From Streptomyces sp. NBC_01446 (lineage in GTDB: Bacteria > Actinomycetota > Actinomycetes > Streptomycetales > Streptomycetaceae), in contig NZ_JAPEPO010000002.1 in NCBI RefSeq assembly GCF_026340095.1, positions 186,001 through 250,000 on the forward strand: 64,000 bases of DNA, in the 5' to 3' direction. Below are positions 57,934-64,000 of the stretch, in pieces (the stretch's first letter is position 1; each line of letters opens with the position of its first letter). The notes under the pieces are model-generated. The model had not been told where the DNA came from and did not search any database. It was given only the letters and a program-made list of their open reading frames with translations. Made by a program: the position numbers and the translations under genes.

Positions 57934-58018
57934 TGGGCTCAGCGGCCCAACACGAACACGGATTGGGCTTGACAACCCATTCCGTGTCACGTTCACTACG
58001 AGTGGGCCCAGTAGCCCA
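57934..58018. promoter_or_regulatory. Three TGGGC-N6-GCCCA operators in the tetR-ahpD gap
   Basis: TGGGCTCAGCGGCCCA (57934-57949), TGGGCTTGACAACCCA (57964-57979, enclosing -35 TTGACA) and TGGGCCCAGTAGCCCA (58003-58018). Centres are 30 and 39 bp apart. The middle one sits on the rightward promoter, the first on the tetR leader. Matching sites at the MFS promoter link the two loci. Confidence 0.82.
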
Positions 58019-58046
58019 GACTGATATCGATCCGAGGACCACCACC

Positions 58047-58580
58047 ATGTCTCGTCTCACCACGCCCGAGCTCACCGACATCGACGTCAAGACGCAGGGC
58101 ACGCTCGACGCCATCGCCAAGCAGTTCGGCTTCGCTCCGGGCATGTTCACCACGCTCGCCGCCAACCCGACCGTCCTTGAGATCGTGATGGGCCTGCAGG
58201 GCAGCATCGCGAAGCTCCTCGACGCGAAGACCCGCCACACGATCGCGCTGGCCACGTCCCACTCCAACGACTGCGACTACTGCTCGGCGCTGCACGGATA
58301 CATCTCCGCGAACCTCGGAGGCATGTCCACCGAGGAAATCGAGCTGGCCCGCACCGGCGGCTCCACCGATCCCAAGCGTGCCGCCGTCGCTCGCTTCTCC
58401 CAACAGGTGATCGAGACCCGCGGTCAGGTGGGCGACGAGGACATCGCCGCGGTCCGCGAGGCCGGGTACACGGACCCCGAGATCCAGGCGATCGTCACCG
58501 TCGTGGTCGTCACGCTGCTCACGAACTACCTCAACAACGTCAACGACACCGTCGTCGACATCCCCGGTGCGGGCGCGTAA
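58047..58580 (+). CDS. AhpD/carboxymuconolactone decarboxylase-like protein
   Basis: 177 residues from ATG 58047. The core is TRHTIALATSHSNDCDYCSA followed by LHGY: the CxxCxxxH motif (CDYCSALH, about residues 75-82) of AhpD-type peroxidases, in which the two Cys form a reducible disulfide. Long helices before and after fit the all-alpha CMD fold; PEIQAIVTVVVVTLLTNYLN NV-type helix supports oligomers. Likely a thiol-dependent peroxidase or redox adaptor. First gene of a two-gene unit with the nitroreductase (44 bp gap), under TetR control. Confidence 0.85.
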   Translation: MSRLTTPELTDIDVKTQGTLDAIAKQFGFAPGMFTTLAANPTVLEIVMGLQGSIAKLLDAKTRHTIALATSHSNDCDYCSALHGYISANLGGMSTEEIELARTGGSTDPKRAAVARFSQQVIETRGQVGDEDIAAVREAGYTDPEIQAIVTVVVVTLLTNYLNNVNDTVVDIPGAGA

Positions 58581-58624
58581 CCAGCGACGTCGCGACTGCG
58601 TCGACTGGCACGGAGGTCGCCCCA

Positions 58625-59302
58625 ATGAAAGCAACGAAACGAAAGCCAAGCATGAATCTCGAGAATCTGATCACCAAGCACCTCACTCGCTACTTCGACC
58701 CGAACAAGAAGATCCCGGAGGAGACCTTCCAGCTCCTGCTGCGCTACCTACGCAGCTCGCCGACGACGATCAACATCCAGCCGAACCACTTCCATGTGCT
58801 GGAGTCGCAGGCCGGCAAGGACAAGCTTGCGGACGCTCTCGTCGGCCGCTTCGAGGACAACGCGGAGAAGGTGCGGAACGCGTCGCACGCGATCGTGTTC
58901 ACGACCCGCAAGGCGATTCCCGACGAGCACTTGCAGGAGATCTTCGCGAAGGAGCGCGCGGACGGTCGCTTCGCGGACCCGGAGATCCAGAAGGGATGGG
59001 AGGCTGGAGCGTCCGGCTTCGTGGAGATCCAGTCGGAGAACTATGGCGGCCACGTGCTCCACTGGCTGGAGAAGAACACGTACCTCGTGGTCGGCGCGAC
59101 CATGATGGCCGCCGCTTCTCTCGGAGTCGACGCCACCCCGCTGGAAGGGTTCGACCGCGCGACGATCGACGAAGCGTTCGGCCTCACCGACACCGACTTC
59201 ACCACGACGCTGCTCGTCGTGCTCGGGTACCCGGACGAGACGCGCGTCTCTCGCCAGCCGGTCTCACGCTTCGACGCCGAGAAGATCTTCACCCACATGT
59301 GA
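58625..59302 (+). CDS. NfsB-like nitroreductase
   Basis: 225 residues from ATG 58625, 8 bp after GGAGG (an internal ATG 58652 is possible). LITKHLTRYFDPNKKIPEET, LRSSPTTINIQPNHFHVLES, ASHAIVFTTRKAIPDEHLQE, KNTYLVVGATMMAAASLGVD and ATPLEGFDRATIDEAFGLTD align block by block with E. coli NfsB; Arg-Tyr and Ser/Asn residues contact FMN in that family. NAD(P)H-dependent reduction of nitro compounds or quinones in the cytoplasm. Together with the AhpD-like protein and the MFS exporter it suggests a response to electrophilic or quinone-type chemicals. Confidence 0.87.
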   Translation: MKATKRKPSMNLENLITKHLTRYFDPNKKIPEETFQLLLRYLRSSPTTINIQPNHFHVLESQAGKDKLADALVGRFEDNAEKVRNASHAIVFTTRKAIPDEHLQEIFAKERADGRFADPEIQKGWEAGASGFVEIQSENYGGHVLHWLEKNTYLVVGATMMAAASLGVDATPLEGFDRATIDEAFGLTDTDFTTTLLVVLGYPDETRVSRQPVSRFDAEKIFTHM

Positions 59303-59439
59303 CAACTGAGCGGGTGCGCGATCGGCGCGCCTGCTCGGTTCTGTGCAACTCGACTGTCCGGCGCCCGCACGTCTCCTCGACGGACGCCGGGCGGTCGACC
59401 TCTACCGACCTGGAAGAGGCCAAGATGCACGCAGACAGG

Positions 59440-59805
59440 ACAGTCCAGAACCGCGCGGCGGACTGACCACCAAGATGCACCTGGCCGTCGAGTCCCTGCC
59501 GGACATCGACCAGGCCATGGACCAGGCGCGCCGGCAACTCGGCTCTCTTGACCTGCTCTTCCTCAACGCGGGCATCGCCCGCCCCGGCCCGATCGAATCA
59601 ACCGACGAAGACGCCTTCGACGCCCTTTTCGACATCAACGTCAAGGGAAACTTCTTCACCGTGGGCGCCGCCGAAGGACTCGGGGCCGCGATGACAGCAG
59701 CCAAGGGCGCTCTGCTGCCCCTCATGCGGTCGCTAGCGCTCGAACTCGCCCCCCGCCGCATCCGCGTCAACGCCGTCAGCCCAGGACTGGTCGCACCGCA
59801 GCAGG
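59440..59805 (+). pseudogene. Short-chain dehydrogenase relic fused to IS5 scrap
   Basis: RGGLTTKMHLAVES (as in IS5 OrfB) runs in frame into IDQAMDQARRQLGSLDLLFL, NAGIARPGPIESTDEDAFDA, LFDINVKGNFFTVG and then SLALELAPRRIRVNAVSPGL. The NAG, N-x-K-G and VNAVSPG motifs mark a classical SDR. The N-terminal cofactor-binding TGxxxGIG part is lost, and about 25 residues around the catalytic Ser-Tyr are deleted (GAAMTAAKG remains of YxxxK). Not functional. Confidence 0.7.
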
Positions 59806-60114
59806 TCGGCCAGCGAACGCCTGGCCTCCCGGTTCCCGAACGTCGTCATGGTCCACACACCCGTCCACGCCTCCTGGCTGAACCAGATAGGGATCTTCTT
59901 CTCCATCGTGGAGCGCAAGGTTGTCTCACCCAACGACTTCACGGACCCCGACCAGGTCCGAAACCGGCTCCGAGCATTCGAACACCGCTACAACGCCACG
60001 GCACAGCCATTCCAGTGGAGGTTCACCACCACCGACCTGGACGATCTGCTGGCCAGGCTGGACCGGCACACCGTCGATCACCACGAAGAATCCTCCGCCG
60101 CGCTGGCAGCGTGA
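59806..60114 (+). pseudogene. IS630-family transposase C-terminal relic
   Basis: RLASRFPNVVMVHTPVHASW, LNQIGIFFSIVERKVVSPND, FTDPDQVRNRLRAFEHRYNA and DLDDLLARLDRH are the C-terminus of an IS630-type transposase (normally HASWLNQVEIFFSI; here the catalytic Glu position reads Gly in NQIGIFF). A different lineage from the IS630 at 39.8 kb. The gap 60115-60200 shows nothing. Confidence 0.75.
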
Positions 60115-60200
60115 TCAACCCCCGAAGGACTTCCGGAATCGACCACTAAGAAAGGGCGCGGTGTTGCGTTCACGTCGCGCTCGGATCGCGCCAAGTCCCT

Positions 60201-61736
60201 CTACCGGCTGAGCCGCTTGCGCAGCTTGGGGGCGGAGGCCCGCTCCCACACCGTCAGCAGTTCCCGCTCCCTGGTGTGTGCGACGGCCTGCTCCCCGCCG
60301 TAGAGGACGCCCCAGGTGAAGCCGGCCTCGTTCGTCGTCTGGGCCGCCACGGCCAGGTCACGGATGGTGCCCCGGGCCACCACACTGTCCTGATGGTCGC
60401 CTAGGACCTTCTGGGCCGCTTTGACACGTTTACCCAAGCGCTTGGCCGGTTTACCGAGAGTTGGACGGGCGGCCTCAGCCGCGTAACGCACCTTCTTGGC
60501 GGCCTTGCGGGCCTCGTGAAGGGCCACGTCGCGCTCGGGACCCGGCGGCAGGTCCAGGGCGGGGGCCATGCGCTGGGCCAGGCGGTCGAACTCCTTGAGG
60601 ACCGCCTTGGCCATGACCTTGTCCGCCGCCTTACCGGCCTTGGCACGCAGCGGTGGCTGCTGCCCGAGCGCGGCGAGGGAACCGAGCAGGGCCAGGTAGC
60701 GGCGCGAGCCCAGGGCGCCGAGACTGCGCTGGTGGGACTCGGAGCCGCGAGCGACGTTCCACGCCTGTAGCCGTGCCGAGACGGGGCCGAGGACGAGTTC
60801 TCCAGGTAGGGCTTTGACGCCCCGGGTGAGACGCTTCATCAGCACTTCCTGATCGCGTTCTGCGCCCAGCTCGCTGGCCAGCCACTTCAGATCCCCTCGG
60901 ATCGCGTCTGTGACCTCGCGGTCCAGAACGGATCGGTACGAGCGCAAACAGCTGCGCAGGCGACGGCAGGCGACCCGCATCCGGTGCACCGAGTCGGGCC
61001 GGTCGCGTCGCACGGCCGGGTCGAGGGCGGTGAGGACGCGGATCTGCTCCCGTACGTAAGCGAGGACCTGCTCGCCGGCCGAGCCCGGAGCGAGGTCGGC
61101 GGCCTCGTCACGCTCGCCGGCCGGGACGGGCGCCATCTCGTCGAGGGCCCGCGCCAGCTTCGACGACGACTGCGCACGTGCGATGCCGTGCTCGCGCAGC
61201 CTCTTCTCCACTGCGTCCAGGAGAGCGGGATCGGCGTCCTCGGCAAGCTCTACTTCCATCTCGCGCCATGCCGCACTCCTGCCCTGTGCTCGCAGGGACT
61301 GCGCGCGCACCGCGTCGATGCTCAGTTCGGCCAGCACGCCACCTTCGGCGTCGACGAGATCGCGCACCTCACGGGTCGAGCGGATGCGCACCACTGGGGT
61401 CAGTTCGGCTCCTCGGGTGCGGGACAAGGCCAGGTCGCGCAGGGCGTCTGGGACGGCGTCCGTCAGGGCCGCCTGGACCTCCTCCCGGCTGTCGCCCGGC
61501 AACGGCAGTTTGAGGTGCCATCCGGCGTCGGAGCCGCCGGTCCTTCTTCGCAGTATGGCCGAAGAACCGGACAGCCGAAGATCATCGGTGTCGTAGTAGA
61601 CCGCGTCGAGCTCCTCGATGCTCCGGTCGACAACCGAGGTGACGCCCTCCACTCGATCCAACGGGGGCAGCCAGGAGGTATCGGAGGACGACGGGACCTC
61701 GTACTTTCGCTCTGTCTCTTGCATCGACTGGACCAT
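60201..61736 (-). CDS. CYTH and CHAD domain protein
   Basis: 511 residues. CYTH (about 5-200): ExExK motif E7-T-E-R-K11, AVYYDTDDLRLSGSSAILRR, GWHLKLPLPG and EMEVELAED, lining the triphosphate tunnel with basic and acidic residues. CHAD (about 220-505): SVHRMRVACRRLRSCLRSYR, WLASELGAERDQEVLMKRL, ALHEARKAAKKVRYAAEAA, LGDHQDSVVARGTIRDL, with the conserved His of VHRMRV and LGDHQD. CHAD domains bind polyphosphate, and CYTH members hydrolyse triphosphates, so a polyphosphate-linked role is likely. Monocistronic, with complete domains. Confidence 0.92.
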   Translation of the reverse strand: MVQSMQETERKYEVPSSSDTSWLPPLDRVEGVTSVVDRSIEELDAVYYDTDDLRLSGSSAILRRRTGGSDAGWHLKLPLPGDSREEVQAALTDAVPDALRDLALSRTRGAELTPVVRIRSTREVRDLVDAEGGVLAELSIDAVRAQSLRAQGRSAAWREMEVELAEDADPALLDAVEKRLREHGIARAQSSSKLARALDEMAPVPAGERDEAADLAPGSAGEQVLAYVREQIRVLTALDPAVRRDRPDSVHRMRVACRRLRSCLRSYRSVLDREVTDAIRGDLKWLASELGAERDQEVLMKRLTRGVKALPGELVLGPVSARLQAWNVARGSESHQRSLGALGSRRYLALLGSLAALGQQPPLRAKAGKAADKVMAKAVLKEFDRLAQRMAPALDLPPGPERDVALHEARKAAKKVRYAAEAARPTLGKPAKRLGKRVKAAQKVLGDHQDSVVARGTIRDLAVAAQTTNEAGFTWGVLYGGEQAVAHTRERELLTVWERASAPKLRKRLSR

Positions 61737-61904
61737 GCTCTACCGGTAGGCACGATTGACTGAACGAAACACAACCTTGGACATAAAGTCGCGATTGTGG
61801 GGGCCGCGAGTGCGGCACCAGCGGAGTAGGTACGTCCCGAACTCTGGCGTCCAGTCTTTCCCTCCGTTCTGGCACCGCCCTGCAGACCTCGACACCGGAG
61901 GTTG

Positions 61905-62200
61905 ATGATCGCTCCTCGATGCGACCTGGCCCGCCTGGCCCATCTGATCGCCGACCTGCCCGTGGAGGTGCGGCAGACTGCGCTCGGACCGCGTGATGGC
62001 CCGCGATCGGCACCGCCCAACTCCCGGCCACGGCAGGGCCGCCCGCGCATGCACGGTGCCCCGTTCGCCCTGGCCAGGCCCACCACCTGGGGCGACCCGC
62101 AGACCGAGACCCGGACCGACACCACGCGCTACGGCACCGCGACCCGGTGCGAACCGCACGCGCGCATCAGGACGGCTGCGGTCGCGCGGGCCGTCGGCTC
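61905..62200 (+). pseudogene. Relic of a Streptomyces DDE transposase
   Basis: DLARLAHLIADLPVEVRQTA followed by GRPRMHGAPFALARPTTWGD and TDTTRYGTATRCEPHARI recalls the central part of the IS701-like NF041680 transposases (GRPRRHG.EF...TTTRYG.A...W.RLHPRL). Frame quality falls off on both sides, and no catalytic motif remains. Identification from memory of the family pattern only. Confidence 0.4.
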
Positions 62201-62389
62201 CGTAGCGATCGAGGGCCCGTACGACGTCGCCCACGATGCCGAGTTCGCCGGACGGATCCACGACTGGGCTGCCGAGGTCGCTGATGGCCGCCCGCGACAC
62301 GCCGCGCCGGAAGTACAGATGTGCCGGTGGGGGCGGGCACATTGGCCCGCGGCGGGCGGAGGCGCGCGATACGGCAGGGCGCGATCGAC

Positions 62390-62640
62390 CGCGGCGAGCA
62401 GGTCGTGGGCTTCGTCGAGGGTGAGAATCGCCAGACGCCGCGCTGCATCGTCCTGAGTCGCACGGCCCGGCGCGCGCTCGACGCCGAGTGGGATCGCTGC
62501 CGGTGGCTCTGGAACGAGTGCGTGGCCAAGTCCAGGCACGTCCACGCGCAGAGCAGAGCCGGCGGCGAGAAGCTGACGTGCGGTCCGGCCCAGCTTGGCG
62601 TGGTGGAGGCCCTCGACCAGATCCAGTTGCCCACGTGCGT
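62390..62640 (+). pseudogene. tnpB N-terminal relic
   Basis: RCIVLSRTARRALDAEWDRC, RWLWNECVAKSRHVHAQSRA and GGEKLTCGPAQL form the first helical region of an IS200/IS605-type TnpB. Its C-terminal catalytic part is absent: the frame runs straight into a HAD hydrolase fragment, giving a chimeric ORF to 62974. Confidence 0.6.
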
Positions 62641-62659
62641 AGCCTCAAGCAGTACGCAT

Positions 62660-62974
62660 TCCGGTCTTCGCCACACTCCGGGTCTGACTGGGCTGTACCC
62701 GCGCTTCGAAGGTCGCATCTACAGCGCGGCGGAAGTGACCCACGGCAAGCCGGCACCCGACCTGTTCCTCCACGCGGCACGGCACATGGGATTCGACCCT
62801 CAGGTCTGCACCGTGGTCGAGGACAGCCGCTACGGCGTGCAGGCTGCCCGCGCCGCCGGCATGCGCGTGTTCGGCTACTGCGGCGGGCTCACGCCGGCAC
62901 AGTGGCAGAACGGACCGGACACAGTGGTCTTTGATGACATGCGAAAGCTGCCGGCCCTCCTCACCCGGACGTGA
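62660..62974 (+). pseudogene. HAD hydrolase (beta-phosphoglucomutase-like) C-terminus
   Basis: RFEGRIYSAAEVTHGKPAPD, LFLHAARHMGFDPQVCTVVE, DSRYGVQAARAAGMRVFGYC and TVVFDDMRKLPALL give HAD motifs III (Lys of GKPAPD) and IV (VVEDSRYG). The N-terminal half with the nucleophile Asp is replaced by the tnpB relic. Ends 16 bp before the next gene. Confidence 0.8.
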
Positions 62975-62990
62975 CCCTCGCACGCTGACC

Positions 62991-63482
62991 ATGGGCATCG
63001 AGAAAAGCGAAGGACCGAACGTGGAACTGGAACTGCTGCCACTGGTCGGTGTCGGGCCGCTGCGGTTCGGCATGTCGGCGCAGGAGGCGCGCGACGCGGT
63101 CCAGGCGTGGGGGCTGCCGCGGGTCGCCTCCAGTGATCCGGAGCCGGGGCAGATCCTGCTCAAGCACGACGCGTCCGGTCTGAACGTGATGCTCGGCTTC
63201 ACCATGGGCGCGTTGAGCGGCGTGGAGCTGTTCCGGTTCCTCGACGAGGACGCCGACGTGCGAGTGCTCCTCGACGGTCTCGACGTCTTCCGCACCCCGA
63301 GTGTGGACCTCTTCGAGCTGTTCGCGGAGCGGGGCCACGAGATCACCGAGAACGACCTTGGTTTCGACGAGCTGGCGGAGCTGAAGGTTGTCCTCGCCAA
63401 CCAGAGCAGCTACGAGTACCCGGTGGACGAGGACGGGGACCCTCTCTACTACGACTACGTGCGCCTCGCGGACCAGATCTGA
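62991..63482 (+). CDS. Hypothetical protein with GPLRFGM motif
   Basis: 163 residues from ATG 62991. VELELLPLVGVGPLRFGMSA leads into QEARDAVQAWGLP, followed by LKHDASGLNVMLGFTMGALS, GVELFRFLDEDADVRVLLDG and VDLFELFAERGHEITENDLG. Very acidic, no signal or membrane segment. Proteins beginning G.G.LRFGMS..EA are frequent in Streptomyces and often lie beside polymorphic toxins as putative immunity proteins, but no toxin gene is present here, so I make no claim. Confidence 0.6.
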   Translation: MGIEKSEGPNVELELLPLVGVGPLRFGMSAQEARDAVQAWGLPRVASSDPEPGQILLKHDASGLNVMLGFTMGALSGVELFRFLDEDADVRVLLDGLDVFRTPSVDLFELFAERGHEITENDLGFDELAELKVVLANQSSYEYPVDEDGDPLYYDYVRLADQI

Positions 63483-63626
63483 CGCACGGTGAACCCACGG
63501 CAGCCCCGCTTGGCGCAGGCTCCGCGAGCCCCGAGCGCGGCACCGTGCGCCGGTGGTCTCCTGCGGCGGGTGCTGCAGAAGAACTCCACCCGTACTGGGT
63601 GCCACTGACCACCCGGGGCACGATCT

Positions 63627-63938
63627 GTACGCCTCCTTGGAGTTCTCGTGCCACCAGTGGGCATAGCGCGGATCGGTGCGCTTGACCTGGTTGAACTCCT
63701 TACGCAGCGCGGGCAGCGACCACGGCCGCCACGGCGTCAGCTCCTCCTCGGCGACCCCGTACGAGGCTTCCGCCTTCCGCTGCCACCACGAGGCCGTCAC
63801 CCAGCCGACAGCCCAGTTGTACGCGCCCCGAGCAGCCCCGCAGTGCGACCGCAGCGCGGATTCCTCAGTCGCATTCGGGTCCAGGGCGAAACGGAACGCC
63901 TGCACCACAAAGCCCGGCTGCGCCTGGAACTTCTTCAC
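63627..63938 (-). pseudogene. tnpB N-terminal fragment, IS607-type
   Basis: KKFQAQPGFVVQAFRFALDP, LRSHCGAARGAYNWAVGWVT, ASWWQRKAEASYGVAEEELT and WWHENSKEAY match the first 105 residues of the intact TnpB at 29.3 kb residue by residue with modest divergence. It breaks off right after KEAY (63627). Start GTG at about 63938. No tnpA is seen in the remaining 60 bp of the window, so whether the recombinase gene exists is unknown. Confidence 0.8.
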
Positions 63939-64000
63939 CCTGAACACCCCCTCACTAGCCAGTCATTGACTATGCACCACGCATCATGGAACAGATCAAC

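Noticed and set aside
57309..58580. 423-residue ORF as one protein
   Set aside because: The first 246 residues are antisense to tetR and cross the operator region; the real AhpD-like gene starts at ATG 58047.

Overview
The window looks like accessory DNA of a Streptomyces. GC is very high, third positions are almost all G or C, GTG/TTG starts and GTGA stop-start overlaps are common, and the gene types are typical of the genus: SpoIIE-type PP2C phosphatases, a secreted subtilase with PA domain, a GH10 xylanase with CBM13 laid out like S. lividans XlnA, a GH15 trehalase-like enzyme and a CYTH-CHAD protein. The density of insertion sequences and broken genes suggests a chromosome arm or a large plasmid; the sequence alone does not say which.

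Layout. 1-6.3 kb: start of a PP2C protein, an IS701 element that cuts a small gene, an IS1182 element, and hypothetical genes, two of them frameshifted. 7-15 kb: membrane protein, nucleotidyltransferase, PemK-like ORF, a two-gene operon ending in a 960-residue M48 metalloprotease, then a tnpB fragment fused to pieces of other genes. 15-20.6 kb: ABC transporter pair between two relics of the same IS5-type transposase, a membrane PP2C phosphatase, a frameshifted LexA-like gene, a 52-bp palindrome and a COG4705-type membrane protein. 21.4-22.9 kb: phenolic acid decarboxylase and a YCII protein, divergent from a MarR regulator. 23-30 kb: transposase remnants, a HAD phosphatase operon, and an IS607 element (TnpA recombinase plus TnpB nuclease) inside an acyl-CoA ligase pseudogene. 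30-39 kb: membrane protein, TrmB/LuxR-like regulator, secreted subtilase, GH15 enzyme. 39-41 kb: nested wreck of a ClC channel gene, IS256 and IS630. 41.5-45.5 kb: divergent GH62 arabinofuranosidase and GH10 xylanase. 45.6-48.2 kb: IS1182 and IS5 elements abutting at one CTAG. 48.4-52.2 kb: CopC/CopD relic, 807-residue PAS-GAF-PP2C-HATPase regulator, integrase and IS3 relics. 52.5-59.3 kb: MFS exporter, IS1380 split by ISAs1, TetR regulator, AhpD-like protein and nitroreductase. 59.4-64 kb: chimeric relics, CYTH-CHAD protein, hypothetical gene, tnpB fragment.

Two functional themes stand out. First, plant biomass: xylanase, arabinofuranosidase and phenolic acid decarboxylase together fit use of feruloylated arabinoxylan and removal of the hydroxycinnamates it releases. 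Second, a TetR-controlled stress module: the operator TGGGC-N6-GCCCA occurs three times between the TetR gene and the AhpD-like gene, and twice more in front of the MFS exporter 5 kb away, in both places overlapping a TTGACA -35 box. Transposons now separate the exporter from the rest of this apparent regulon.

The mobile elements can be read in layers. Exact duplications and split reading frames show IS630 inside IS256 inside a ClC gene, ISAs1 inside IS1380, IS607 inside an acyl-CoA ligase gene, and IS1182 plus IS5 inside what was probably the xylanase terminator. I see no tRNA, rRNA or CRISPR array.
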